DNA of 26,753 bases, from positions 1 through 26,753 of the forward strand of contig DATJZH010000452.1 in assembly GCA_035499215.1 (NCBI GenBank), in the 5' to 3' direction. The notes below the pieces were generated by a model. It ran no database searches. It was not told where the DNA came from and saw only the letters and a list, made by a program, of their open reading frames with translations. Shown one piece after another: positions 1 to 7,091 of this stretch. The first letter of the stretch is position 1. Every line of letters begins with the position of its first letter. A program made the translations under genes and the position numbers. Origin of the DNA: DATJZH01 sp035499215 (GTDB lineage Bacteria; Actinomycetota; Actinomycetes; Streptosporangiales; Streptosporangiaceae).

Positions 1-16
1 GAGGGAAGGGGCGGGC

Positions 17-589
17 GTGATATTTCCACAGCAGCCTGCTGGCGAGGAACTGCCGCGGTGCGAAAACGGCCACTCGATGGGCCTCGCCGACAACTTCTGC
101 CCCCTCTGCGGCGCCCGCCGGCAGGCCACAGACCCTGGCGGGCCGGGCTACCAGCAACAGGGGAGTTATCAGCAGGGGGACTACCAGCAGCCGGGGAGTT
201 ATCAGCAGGGCGACTACCAGCAGCCGGGGGGCTACCCGCCGGGCAGTTATCAGCAGCCACGTGCCTACCAGTCCCAGCAGCCGCCGGGTTACTGGCCGCA
301 GGGCGGGTATCCCGCGGGCCAGACAACCAGCGGGTATCCCGCGGGCCAGACAACAAACGGCCTGGCCATCGCCTCGCTGGTGCTCGGCTTGGTGTGGATC
401 TTCTGGCTCGGCTCGGCGCTGGCGCTGGTCTTCGGCCTGATCTCGCTGAGCCAGATCAAGCGGAACAACCAGAGAGGCAGGAGCCTGGCGATCGCCGGGA
501 TCGTGCTCGGCGGCATTGGCGTGGCGTTTCTCCTGCTGGCCGTCATCGCCGGCACGGCGGCGCGGTCAACGAGCCCGGCCGCGTTCTGA
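17..589 (+). CDS. Zinc-ribbon, YQQ-repeat, DUF4190-like membrane protein
   Basis: A 190-residue protein with three parts. Residues 15-31 hold a small zinc-ribbon-like motif (Cys15, His19, Cys28, Cys31; CxxxH...CPLC). Residues 44-113 are low-complexity, rich in Gly, Tyr, Gln and Pro, with repeated SYQQGDYQQPG and GYPAGQTT units. Residues 114-180 form two hydrophobic helices around a short polar loop (SLSQIKRNNQRGRSL), the pattern of DUF4190-type domains. The GTG start has a GGAAGGGG ribosome binding site just upstream at the window edge. The YQQ region is probably disordered and cytoplasmic. Proteins of this layout are common in actinobacteria, but no reaction is established. Its closest neighbour is a convergent kinase about 400 bp away, so context gives no clue. 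Family assignment is fairly confident; function is unknown. Confidence 0.75.
   Translation: MIFPQQPAGEELPRCENGHSMGLADNFCPLCGARRQATDPGGPGYQQQGSYQQGDYQQPGSYQQGDYQQPGGYPPGSYQQPRAYQSQQPPGYWPQGGYPAGQTTSGYPAGQTTNGLAIASLVLGLVWIFWLGSALALVFGLISLSQIKRNNQRGRSLAIAGIVLGGIGVAFLLLAVIAGTAARSTSPAAF
160..225 (+). repeat. 33-bp tandem repeat coding the YQQ region
   Basis: Two adjacent 33-bp copies (160-192 and 193-225) differ at one base and encode GSYQQGDYQQP-type units. A partial, diverged third unit follows. The near identity at DNA level indicates recent slippage or duplication, so copy number probably varies between strains. Confidence 0.85.
305..358 (+). repeat. 27-bp tandem repeat coding GYPAGQTT
   Basis: Two 27-bp copies (305-331 and 332-358) differ only in the last few bases and encode GYPAGQTTS and GYPAGQTTN just before the first membrane helix of the same gene. 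Confidence 0.85.
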
Positions 590-988
590 CCCTGCTGATG
601 AGAAAATCTCAGGCCTGCCGCCGTCGGCAAATCGGCTGGTCACCGCTTCTCAGGCGGCCGAACAAAACCCGGCGCGATCGCATTGCAGCACACACCGCTG
701 GCGGCCCACGCCGCCGACTGAGACGAGACCGCCCTTCGCAGCAATGAGCTGATCCCGCTGCACTAGTCAGTTCTGGCAGCGGCGGCCGGACGTTCGGCCC
801 GGTGCAGTTGACCAGGCTGTCGGGCTCACCGGCGATGAGCGTCGTGCACCCGTGCACGAGAAAAGCCGGTCCAGGTAGTCAGTCGTGTCGGGTAACGATT
901 ATGGCCACCCGGCGGGCGCTGCCGGGCAGGCAGAGAACGGGTCCCGGCAGGCGCCCGGGGTACTGCAGCGCCGGTCTGGCGCCGCAGG
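590..988. other. Convergent intergenic region without a gene
   Basis: About 400 bp lie between the stop codons of two convergent genes. I find no convincing coding frame. It contains a compact inverted repeat CGTGCAC-CC-GTGCACG at 843-858 (loop too short for a stable hairpin, so perhaps a protein-binding site) and a terminator-like stem at 919-950. Nothing else is recognisable. Confidence 0.5.
919..950. terminator. Possible terminator stem, convergent gene pair
   Basis: An 8-bp perfect inverted repeat CTGCCGGG (919-926) / CCCGGCAG (943-950) with a 16-nt loop. No U-tract follows. It lies about 40 bp past the stop of the reverse kinase gene. Confidence 0.3.
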
Positions 989-1903
989 TCAGAGTGCCGG
1001 TCGTGCCCCGACCATGCTCAGCGCCCTGGCCGCGAGGCGGCAGCCGCTGGCAAGCGCCTCGCCCGGCGGCTTGCGGTCCAGCCATGCGGGCAGGAAACCA
1101 GCGCAGAACGCGTCTCCGGCCCCCGTCCCGTCCACAACGTGCTCAATCGGCGGCCCGGGGACCCGGACCGGATCGGGCCGGCCGTTCGCATAGAAGAGCG
1201 CGCCGTCAGCGCCGAGTTTCATGACCACCTGCGGATACCAGGCGGTCAGCACCCGGGCCGCCTGCTCGGGCTCGCCGCGGCCAGTCAGCACCCGGGCCTG
1301 TTCGGTGTTGACGAGCAAGACGGTGGCCCCGTTTGTCATCTCCAGGAACGGCTCGGCGCCCGCGCGCTCAAGCGGCGCTGACGATGCACCATCCACCGAG
1401 ATGCTCATCCCCGCCCGCTGCGCGTGCGCGAAGGCGGCGAGCGCAGCGTTGCGGGAGCCCTCGTTCAGCAGCGTGTAGCCTGACAGGTGCAGGTGACTAC
1501 CGGGGGTGAACAAGTCTTTCGGCAGGTCGTCTGGGGAGAGCGCCGCGTTCGCACCGGGATCGGACAGCATCGTCTGGTCCCCGCGGTGGGTAACCAGCAC
1601 GACGCAGGTACCCGTAGGCCGGTCGGGGTCCATCACGAGCCGCGCATCGACGCCGTAGCCCATAAGTTCCATATCCCGGTTCCGCCCGGCGATATCGGCG
1701 CCCCGCCGCCCGACGAAGGCAACCTCCGCACCGTCGACCGCGAGCCAGGCAGCGATGTTCGCACCGGAACCGCCACCGTGCATGGTGACGGACGCCGGTG
1801 TGTCGCTGCTTTTCACCAGCGGGAGCGCCGCATGGGCGACCGTGTCAGTCATCAGATCACCCACGACGACAACACGCGTCACTGTGGTCACCACCTTGAT
1901 CAC
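989..1903 (-). CDS. PfkB-family (ribokinase-like) carbohydrate kinase
   Basis: A 304-residue sugar or nucleoside kinase of the ribokinase/PfkB superfamily, expected to phosphorylate a substrate hydroxyl using ATP in the cytoplasm. The N-terminal signature GGGSGAN lies about residues 44-49, and the C-terminal DGTGAGDAFCAGF, with the catalytic-base Asp in GAGD, near residue 264. Overall length is typical. The substrate cannot be told from sequence. The start is uncertain. The GTG at 1903 has a CAGGCT hexamer 7 nt upstream (a possible leaderless start). The GTG at 1882 would give a family-like beginning (TRVVVVGDLMTD) and has a GGTGG-type ribosome binding site. It lies 125 bp downstream of cobU on the same strand, but nothing in the sequence couples the two genes. 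Confidence 0.85.
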   Translation of the reverse strand: MIKVVTTVTRVVVVGDLMTDTVAHAALPLVKSSDTPASVTMHGGGSGANIAAWLAVDGAEVAFVGRRGADIAGRNRDMELMGYGVDARLVMDPDRPTGTCVVLVTHRGDQTMLSDPGANAALSPDDLPKDLFTPGSHLHLSGYTLLNEGSRNAALAAFAHAQRAGMSISVDGASSAPLERAGAEPFLEMTNGATVLLVNTEQARVLTGRGEPEQAARVLTAWYPQVVMKLGADGALFYANGRPDPVRVPGPPIEHVVDGTGAGDAFCAGFLPAWLDRKPPGEALASGCRLAARALSMVGARPAL

Positions 1904-2028
1904 CGGGCCGAGCCTGCGGTGCCTCCACAGGCGTCCGGCTCACAGACCTACCCTCTTAGAACTTAACAGTTTCGCCAACCGGTCTCGCGGCGTTCGCGGT
2001 GCGAAGCAGTGTTTAGTCAGATTATGGA

Positions 2029-3255
2029 TCAACTCGGCAGGATGGTCACCCGCCCGGCCACCACGAGCAGTGTCTGCTCGGACTCGGCGGCCAGCCGCTG
2101 GTTGAGCCAGCCCAGCTGATCCCGGAACATCCGCCCGGCACGAGTGGCAGGATGCACGCCCGAGCCAACCTGGTCGCTGACTGCGACGATGTGCGCCGTG
2201 GTCTGCCGCCACGCGGCGATAAGTTCGGCCACCCGGTCGGCGATCCTCTCCTCCGCCCCGGGCGGCCCAGCGACCCGGCCGGCCGCAACCCGGCCCGCAA
2301 TTGCCTGGCCGGCTAGCGGGTTCTCGGCCCAGACGCCGGATTCCTCCATCACCGCGGCGAGCCATGTGCCCATCCCGTCAATAAGCAAGGCACCAGATTC
2401 ATGACGCAGCATCCCCGCCACATCGGCGCTCTCCACCGTTCTCCACCACGGTGGCCGCGTCGCCCGATGCGCCGCCACCCGCTGCGCCCACTCGGCGTCC
2501 GCGGTGCCGTCCGGGCCGATCCGCGAGCCGCATGCCGCCGGGTCGCCGGCCTGCGGGCTGCCGGTGCGCGGATCCGCGCCCCGCGCACCGCCACCCCAGG
2601 GTCCGGCGGCCAGGTAGGTGACGCGAGGCTCTGCGGCCAGGCGCAGCTGCGCCTCGCTCGACTTTCCCGACCGCGCGCCGCCGAGCAGCAGGATCCGGCC
2701 GCGCGGCGGCCTCTCGCCGGCGCCCGGACCGCCCTCGCCGGGTCCCGCGGCCGGGCTGGTCAAGGTCATGCCGTCGGCAGGCATCGCCACGTCCCAGAGC
2801 AGGCACCGCCTGGCCAGCTCGGCCGCTGAGGTGACCCGGTGGTCGGCGTACAGGGCCGCCACCGCGCAGTGGTCGCGCACCAGCCCTCGGGCGCGCAGCT
2901 CGCCGAGCTGAGCTGGCCACTCCAGCAAGTCGAGCAGCGCGATGTCATAGGCCGCGGCGCCATCGGGCGGACGGGGGACCGCACCGGGACCGGCGGCGGT
3001 GAGCAGCCGGGCGCCGTCCGGCGCGGTCACGTCCCAGCCGCCGGGCACGGCCACGACGCGATGGCTGCCGACGCGGCCCGCGCGGTCGGCCGGCGCCGGA
3101 GGCGCCCCCGGCGCGATCTCCAGGACCTTATCCACGAGCACCCGGCCCGGCGCGCGGCAGGAGGCCGCCAGCCGCGCCCGCCCGCAGGAGGCGCAGTTGC
3201 ATCCCGGCTGCGGCCAGCCGTCCCGGCCGCCGGTCCCCAGCAAGCGAACATCCAT
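2029..3255 (-). CDS. cobU: CobU-type adenosylcobinamide kinase/guanylyltransferase with N-terminal degenerate metallo-hydrolase-like domain
   Basis: A two-domain protein of 408 residues. Residues 187-408 form the CobU domain, which phosphorylates adenosylcobinamide and transfers GMP to it in late cobalamin assembly or salvage. It has a P-loop GGARSGKSS (192-200), a His in RVAAHRATRP (His263) placed like the guanylylated His of Salmonella CobU, a Walker-B-like LLIDGMGTWL (290-299), and VSDQVGSGVHP (359-369) where CobU proteins usually have VSNEVG-GIVP. Residues 1-170 resemble the start of metallo-beta-lactamase-like proteins (LLGTGGRDGWP, then a CxCxxC at 19-24), but the HxHxDH zinc motif is absent. 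Similar fusions occur in other actinobacteria. The start at 3255 rather than GTG 3270 is chosen because GGAGG sits 8 nt upstream and MDVRLLGTGG is the usual beginning. No other cobalamin genes are in view. Confidence 0.88.
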   Translation of the reverse strand: MDVRLLGTGGRDGWPQPGCNCASCGRARLAASCRAPGRVLVDKVLEIAPGAPPAPADRAGRVGSHRVVAVPGGWDVTAPDGARLLTAAGPGAVPRPPDGAAAYDIALLDLLEWPAQLGELRARGLVRDHCAVAALYADHRVTSAAELARRCLLWDVAMPADGMTLTSPAAGPGEGGPGAGERPPRGRILLLGGARSGKSSEAQLRLAAEPRVTYLAAGPWGGGARGADPRTGSPQAGDPAACGSRIGPDGTADAEWAQRVAAHRATRPPWWRTVESADVAGMLRHESGALLIDGMGTWLAAVMEESGVWAENPLAGQAIAGRVAAGRVAGPPGAEERIADRVAELIAAWRQTTAHIVAVSDQVGSGVHPATRAGRMFRDQLGWLNQRLAAESEQTLLVVAGRVTILPS

Positions 3256-3293
3256 GGCGCCAGCCTCCACGATGTGTCCGGTGCGCGGGCGGT

Positions 3294-3301
3294 TAGTATT
3301 A
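3294..3301. promoter_or_regulatory. Overlapping divergent -10 elements
   Basis: In the 88-bp gap between two divergent genes, TAGTAT (3294-3299, forward) matches TAnnnT, and on the other strand TAATAC (3301-3296) overlaps it. These could serve the 70-aa gene and cobU respectively. No clear -35 boxes are seen. Confidence 0.4.
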
Positions 3302-3343
3302 GCCGCCTGTTGACCGGCCCGATCCTAACCACCGAGGCGGGGC

Positions 3344-3556
3344 ATGACCTGGACCTGGCAGTTCGAGAAGGAAGACGGCACTGCTGTCACCTCGCGCAGC
3401 CTGCCGAGAGAGGTCTTCAGCAGCCAGGGTGACGCCGAGAGCTGGCTCGGCGAGAACTGGCGGTTCCTGCTCGAGTCTGGCGTCGATCAGGTGACCCTGC
3501 TCGATGACGACAAGGCCGTCTACGGCCCGATGAGCCTGCACCCGGCGACGGAGTAG
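3344..3556 (+). CDS. Conserved 70-aa actinobacterial protein of unknown function
   Basis: A small acidic protein of 70 residues with no signal peptide or membrane segment. It is rich in Trp and aromatics (MTWTWQFE, SWLGENWRFLLESG) with an acidic patch VTLLDDDKA near the C-terminus. The ATG has a purine-rich GAGGCGGGGC directly upstream. Proteins of this size and pattern are common in actinobacteria, but I know no established function. It ends 22 bp before the convergent aldo/keto reductase. Coding status is supported by protein-like composition, good ribosome binding site and clean fit between neighbours. Confidence 0.75.
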   Translation: MTWTWQFEKEDGTAVTSRSLPREVFSSQGDAESWLGENWRFLLESGVDQVTLLDDDKAVYGPMSLHPATE

Positions 3557-3578
3557 CAGCCCGGCCGGCGAGCCGCGA

Positions 3579-4580
3579 TCATGGTCGCGTCTGCGGGCTC
3601 GCGGTCCGGGCGGGATCGCGCACGATAACCGGGCCCAGGATGTTGTCAATGAGCCTCAGCAGTTCTGCGTCGAGGTGCACGCCCGACGCCCCGACGTTCT
3701 CTCGTACCTGCTCAGGCCTGGTCGCGCCGGTGATCGCCGCCGCCACATTCGGGTTCTGCAGCGTCCAGGCGATCGCCAGCTGGGCCAGGCTCAGCCCGGC
3801 CTCCTGCGCGAGCGGCCGCAGCTGCTGCACCCGGCTGAGCAGGTCGTCGTTGCTGCGATAGCCCGAGATGAACCTCGACCCGGATTGATCGGTCGCCCGC
3901 GAGCCGGCCGGCGGGGCGGCCCCGGGCCAGTACTTGCCGGTGAGCACCCCCTGCGCGATCGGTGACCAGACGATCTGCCCGATGCCTTCCTTCTCGCAGA
4001 GCGGCACGACCTCCGATTCGATCACCCGCCAGATCATGTTGTACTGCGGCTGGTTGGAGATGAGCCGGTCAAATCCCACCTGATCGGCGATCCGCAGTGC
4101 GTCGGCGATCTGCTCGGCGCGCCATTCGGAAACGCCGATGTACAGCGCCTTGCCCTGGCGGACCAGGTCGTCGAACGCGCGGAGCGTCTCCTCGAGCGGC
4201 GTCTCATGGTCGTACCGGTGGGCCTGGTAGAGATCGACGTAGTCGGTCTGCAGCCGCCGCAGTGACGCGTGGGCAGACTCGATGATGTGCTTGCGGGACA
4301 GGCCCCGGTCGTTGGGACCCTCCCCGGTCGGCCAGTAGACCTTGGTGCAGACCTCAATGGATTCGCGCCGGACGCTGCGCAGGGCGCGGCCGAGTACCTC
4401 CTCGGCCATGGTCCCTGCGTATACGTCAGCGGTGTCAAACGTCGTGACTCCCTCATCGAGCGCAGCCGAGACGCACGAGGCCGCGGCGTCTTCCGCAACT
4501 TGCGAACCATGCGTGATCCAGTTTCCGTACGCGATCTCGCTGATCTTCAGGCCGCTGCGGCCGAGGTGCCGATGTTCCAT
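3579..4580 (-). CDS. Aldo/keto reductase, Kv-beta/YghZ-like
   Basis: A 333-residue NADPH-dependent aldo/keto reductase with a TIM-barrel pattern. The catalytic tetrad is visible: Asp49 and Tyr54 in FDTADVYAG, Lys80 in EVCTKVYW, His121 in LYQAHRYD. The opening residues HRHLGRSGLKISEIAYG and the SNQPQYN and WSPIAQGVLTGKY segments point to the potassium-channel beta-subunit/YghZ branch (AKR6/AKR14-like), which reduces aldehydes and methylglyoxal-type carbonyls. The actual substrate is unknown. The reading frame stays open upstream, but ATG 4580 matches the family start and has a TAGGGT hexamer 7 nt before it, suggesting a leaderless mRNA. It lies downstream of the DUF3043 gene on the same strand with 174 bp between, so it probably has its own promoter. 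Confidence 0.9.
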   Translation of the reverse strand: MEHRHLGRSGLKISEIAYGNWITHGSQVAEDAAASCVSAALDEGVTTFDTADVYAGTMAEEVLGRALRSVRRESIEVCTKVYWPTGEGPNDRGLSRKHIIESAHASLRRLQTDYVDLYQAHRYDHETPLEETLRAFDDLVRQGKALYIGVSEWRAEQIADALRIADQVGFDRLISNQPQYNMIWRVIESEVVPLCEKEGIGQIVWSPIAQGVLTGKYWPGAAPPAGSRATDQSGSRFISGYRSNDDLLSRVQQLRPLAQEAGLSLAQLAIAWTLQNPNVAAAITGATRPEQVRENVGASGVHLDAELLRLIDNILGPVIVRDPARTASPQTRP

Positions 4581-4587
4581 GTTCCCG

Positions 4588-4593
4588 ACCCTA
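4588..4593 (-). promoter_or_regulatory. -10 element, predicted leaderless aldo/keto reductase mRNA
   Basis: On the reverse strand TAGGGT is followed by 7 nt (CGGGAAC) and the ATG at 4580. This is one base from TAGGCT-type -10 boxes of high-GC actinobacteria. No clear -35. Confidence 0.45.
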
Positions 4594-4754
4594 ATGCCCC
4601 GTCCGGCGCTCCGGCCGGATAGGCCCGGCGGGCCAGCTGCCGCGACGCGTTGCGCCGCAGAGCGGCCGCGGCGGGCCGGCGCACCCGGCCGCACATGAGC
4701 TGGCGCAGCCAGCGGCGGCGCCGGAGGGCTGGCGCGCGGCGCGCCCCGGCAGCC

Positions 4755-5384
4755 TCAGACCTTGTCGCCGACCTTCACCCGCGGCGGCGGCATCCGGAGC
4801 CTGCGGAACTGGGTGTTGCGCATCGCGGCATACAAGCGCAGGCCGCGCGTGCTCTCGCCGGGATAGCGCTGCGTCACCAGGCGCAGCACCTTGCGGCTGG
4901 TGTACCAGCCTTCTCCGACAACCACCACCAGCACGACGAGGACTACGTAGTCGACCACCAGTGTTCCGCGCAGGGCGGGAAGGAACAGCAGGATGAACAG
5001 CACGGCGACGCCGAACAGGTAGAACTCGCTCGCTGACCGCCGCGAGTCCACGTAGTCGCGGGCGAGCGCCCGTGCCTTGCCCTGGTCCTTGCGCGGCAGC
5101 GCCCACTCCTCGCCGCGCCGCATCGCCTCGTTCCGCCGGGCACGATCGGCGCGGTCCCTCGAACGGGTCTGCTGTGATGCCGCTTTCCGGTCGGCGGGCG
5201 CGACGTAAGGCTGGCGCCTGCGTTTTTCCGCCTCGCTGCGCTTCGGGGTTGGCCTGCCTTTGCTCGGCGTCAGGCCAGGGTGGCCGGTGCCATCCGCGGC
5301 GGAGCCTGCCTCGTCGAGGCTCTCTGCCGCGGAGGGTTCCTGATCGAGCACATGAGGAGCTTCGCTGGTACGTCGTCGGAACAC
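4755..5384 (-). CDS. DUF3043 membrane protein
   Basis: A 209-residue protein. The first 115 residues are highly charged (KGRPTPKRSEAEKRRRQPYV, then RADRARRNEAMRRGEEW), typical of a cytoplasmic basic segment. Two hydrophobic helices follow at about 125-140 and 145-160 (FYLFGVAVLFILLFLPAL and VVDYVVLVVLVVVVGEGWY), and then a conserved basic tail (RYPGESTRGLRLYAAMRNTQFRRLRMPPPRV). This is the DUF3043 pattern, found across actinobacteria and, as I recall, at Rv2206 near erpA and adoK in mycobacteria. Function is unknown. The GTG start is supported by an exact TAGGCT 6 nt upstream. It is divergent from pspA. Confidence 0.88.
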   Translation of the reverse strand: MFRRRTSEAPHVLDQEPSAAESLDEAGSAADGTGHPGLTPSKGRPTPKRSEAEKRRRQPYVAPADRKAASQQTRSRDRADRARRNEAMRRGEEWALPRKDQGKARALARDYVDSRRSASEFYLFGVAVLFILLFLPALRGTLVVDYVVLVVLVVVVGEGWYTSRKVLRLVTQRYPGESTRGLRLYAAMRNTQFRRLRMPPPRVKVGDKV

Positions 5385-5390
5385 GCCCTC

Positions 5391-5396
5391 AGCCTA
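5391..5396 (-). promoter_or_regulatory. -10 element TAGGCT, predicted leaderless DUF3043 mRNA
   Basis: An exact TAGGCT on the reverse strand ends 6 nt before the GTG at 5384. The six intervening bases (GAGGGC) could alternatively act as a poor ribosome binding site. Confidence 0.5.
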
Positions 5397-5489
5397 CCGG
5401 GACAGCGCCCGCATGCCGCTAGGCTGCTTGTCTGTCGGCCTGCCCGGGCGGCGTCGCGCGGTGATCGGCCGCGTGCCGCCAACTTCGTG

Positions 5490-5518
5490 GTGACGGCCGC
5501 ATCAGGCCGTCGTAGGCT
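5490..5518 (+). promoter_or_regulatory. Candidate vegetative promoter upstream of pspA
   Basis: GTGACG (5490-5495), a 17-bp spacer and an exact TAGGCT (5513-5518) fit a housekeeping sigma promoter. Transcription would start near 5525, giving a leader of about 90 nt before pspA. A further exact TAGGCT lies at 5420-5425 with no clear -35. Confidence 0.45.
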
Positions 5519-5602
5519 GGAGCACAGCACCTGCCGGCAATGTCCGTTGCCGCTCGCAGCAGGCCAGGTCGCGGCGCGGCCGCGAGGTCCGGCAGCGGTG
5601 TA

Positions 5603-5608
5603 CATAAT
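5603..5608 (+). promoter_or_regulatory. CATAAT -10 element just before pspA
   Basis: CATAAT differs from TATAAT by one base and is followed by 7 nt and the ATG at 5616, the spacing expected for a leaderless transcript. It may be a second pspA promoter. Confidence 0.4.
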
Positions 5609-5615
5609 TGAGGGG

Positions 5616-6452
5616 ATGGTCGCGCCTATGGGCGTAATGAAGCGGGTCACGCTGATCTTCCGGTCCAAGGCCAACAGGGCACTGGACAAGATGGAGGATC
5701 CGCGGGAGACCCTGGATTACTCCTATCAGACACAGCTCGAGCTGCTGCAGAAGGTACGCCGCGGCGTGGCTGACGTGGCGACCTCGCGGAAGCGGATCGA
5801 ACTGCAGATCAATCAGCTGCAGCAGTCGTCCGACAAGCTCGACAAGCAGGCGCGCGACTCGCTGGCGGCAGGGCGCGAGGATCTTGCGCGCGAGGCGCTG
5901 GTGCGCAAGTCCGGCATCCAGTCGCAGCTGAACGACCTGCAGACGCAGTACGCCTCTTTGCAGGGCGAGGAAGAGAAGCTCACCGCCGCCTCCCAGCGGC
6001 TGCAGGCCAAGGTGGACGCGTTCCGCACCAAGAAGGAGACCATCAAGGCCACCTACACCGCGGCCGAGGCGCAGACCAGGATCAACGAGGCCTTCACCGG
6101 CATCTCCGAGGAGATGGGCGACGTCGGCCTGGCGGTCCAGCGTGCCGAGGACAAGACCGAGCAGATGAAGGCCCGGGCTGGCGCGATCGACGAGCTGATG
6201 GCCTCAGGGGCGCTGGACGACGTGGTCAGCGGCCCGCGCGACGACATCCAGGCCGAGCTTGACCGCATGGGAGCGACGCACGGCGTGGACGCCGAGCTGG
6301 AGCGGCTGAAGACCGAGCTAGAGCAGGGCAGCGCGCCCAAGCAGCTCGAGGGCTCCGCCGACTCAGCCCAGCCGGTTCAGCGGGCTGCCGGCGGACAGTC
6401 CGCGCATGCCGCGCCGCCGACGGATCAGCCGCCAGCGGGTGACGGACAGTGA
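5616..6452 (+). CDS. pspA: PspA/IM30 family envelope-stress protein
   Basis: A coiled-coil membrane-stabilising protein of 278 residues from this start. It begins with the amphipathic-helix segment MKRVTLIFRSKANRALDKME and continues with DPRETLDYSYQTQLELLQKV, hallmark positions of the PspA/IM30 (Vipp1) family. Long heptad-rich helices run to about residue 230, and the C-terminal 40 residues are Gln/Ala/Pro-rich and probably disordered. PspA assembles on the cytoplasmic face of stressed membranes and limits proton leakage. Three in-frame ATGs compete. ATG 5616 fits the CATAAT promoter spacing. ATG 5628 (MGVMKRV) matches the family start best, with AGGGG 12 nt upstream. ATG 5637 is less likely. 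The gene overlaps pspAA by 4 nt, so the two are translationally coupled. Confidence 0.93.
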   Translation: MVAPMGVMKRVTLIFRSKANRALDKMEDPRETLDYSYQTQLELLQKVRRGVADVATSRKRIELQINQLQQSSDKLDKQARDSLAAGREDLAREALVRKSGIQSQLNDLQTQYASLQGEEEKLTAASQRLQAKVDAFRTKKETIKATYTAAEAQTRINEAFTGISEEMGDVGLAVQRAEDKTEQMKARAGAIDELMASGALDDVVSGPRDDIQAELDRMGATHGVDAELERLKTELEQGSAPKQLEGSADSAQPVQRAAGGQSAHAAPPTDQPPAGDGQ

Positions 6453-6727
6453 TCATCCGCATTCTGGGAGAAGGCCAGCTTGAGGTCGATGACTCGGCGG
6501 CAGACGAACTGAACGAGCTCGACTCGAGGCTGGAGGTCGCGGTCGAGCGCGGCGATGAAGCCGGATTCCGGGCGGCCCTCGACGCCCTGCTCAACCGGGT
6601 GCGGGCGACCGGCACGCCGGTCGATGACGCCTTGCTCGAGCCGTCGAGGCTGATCTTGCCGCAGGCTGACGCCACCATGGCCGACGTCCGCAGGCTGCTG
6701 TCCGACGAGGGGCTCATCCCCGGCTGA
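6449..6727 (+). CDS. pspAA: PspA-associated protein PspAA
   Basis: A 92-residue acidic protein opening with IIRILGEGQLEVDD and ending with ILP-ADAT-ADVRRLLSDEGLIPG, which I recognise as the PspAA family found beside PspA in actinobacteria and archaea. It has no membrane segment. It starts with GTG overlapping the pspA stop (GTGA), a classic coupled pair. PspAA is thought to be an accessory of PspA in envelope stress, but its biochemical role is not defined. The later htpX and pspAB genes complete the known genomic partnership. Confidence 0.88.
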   Translation: MIIRILGEGQLEVDDSAADELNELDSRLEVAVERGDEAGFRAALDALLNRVRATGTPVDDALLEPSRLILPQADATMADVRRLLSDEGLIPG

Positions 6728-7091
6728 CCAGCCGGCCGTAATCCCGGATCCGGGCGGGGCGCCATCAGCCCGGACCTTCGAGCGCTAATACCTGGCTGGC
6801 CGGTCGGCAGGCCGCACTCCCGGGCACCACGGGGGCGCCATCGCGTCGGCCGACGATAAGTTAATCCCTGTCCGGCCGCGATCCCTGGCTGCCAGCGGGG
6901 CGCCGCCTGGCGGCGCGGGAACGAGGGCAGGCACTTGCCCGTTGTGCTGGATGGCCGGTGCACGCCGGCCAGCCGTCAGCGGGCTCTGCTTGCGCTAGTC
7001 GTCCCGCCCCGCGCAAAGCACTCGGCCGCCTGCGATGTAATGAGGTAAGACGGCTCGCACGGTGAGCCGCAATGAAAGGGAGGCGCCGCTG
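6728..7091 (+). other. Intergenic region between pspAA and htpX
   Basis: About 364 bp without a convincing gene. It holds a perfect 12-bp palindrome CCCGGATCCGGG (6743-6754), a terminator-like hairpin (6900-6916), TAATGA/TAAGAC hexamers around 7038-7050 that could be the -10 of htpX, and a leader hairpin CGGCTC/GAGCCG (7051-7069) just before the ribosome binding site. Confidence 0.5.
6900..6916 (+). terminator. GC-rich hairpin after pspA-pspAA
   Basis: A perfect inverted repeat GCGCCGCC-T-GGCGGCGC (realistically a 6-bp stem with a 5-nt loop). No U-tract follows, which is common in high-GC actinobacteria. Confidence 0.35.

Noticed and set aside
590..988. Several short open frames in the first large gap
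   Set aside because: They overlap each other on both strands and lack ribosome binding sites and protein-like composition, so no gene is called.
6728..7091. Small open frames between pspAA and htpX
   Set aside because: No ribosome binding site or family-like sequence. The region looks like terminator, promoter and leader.
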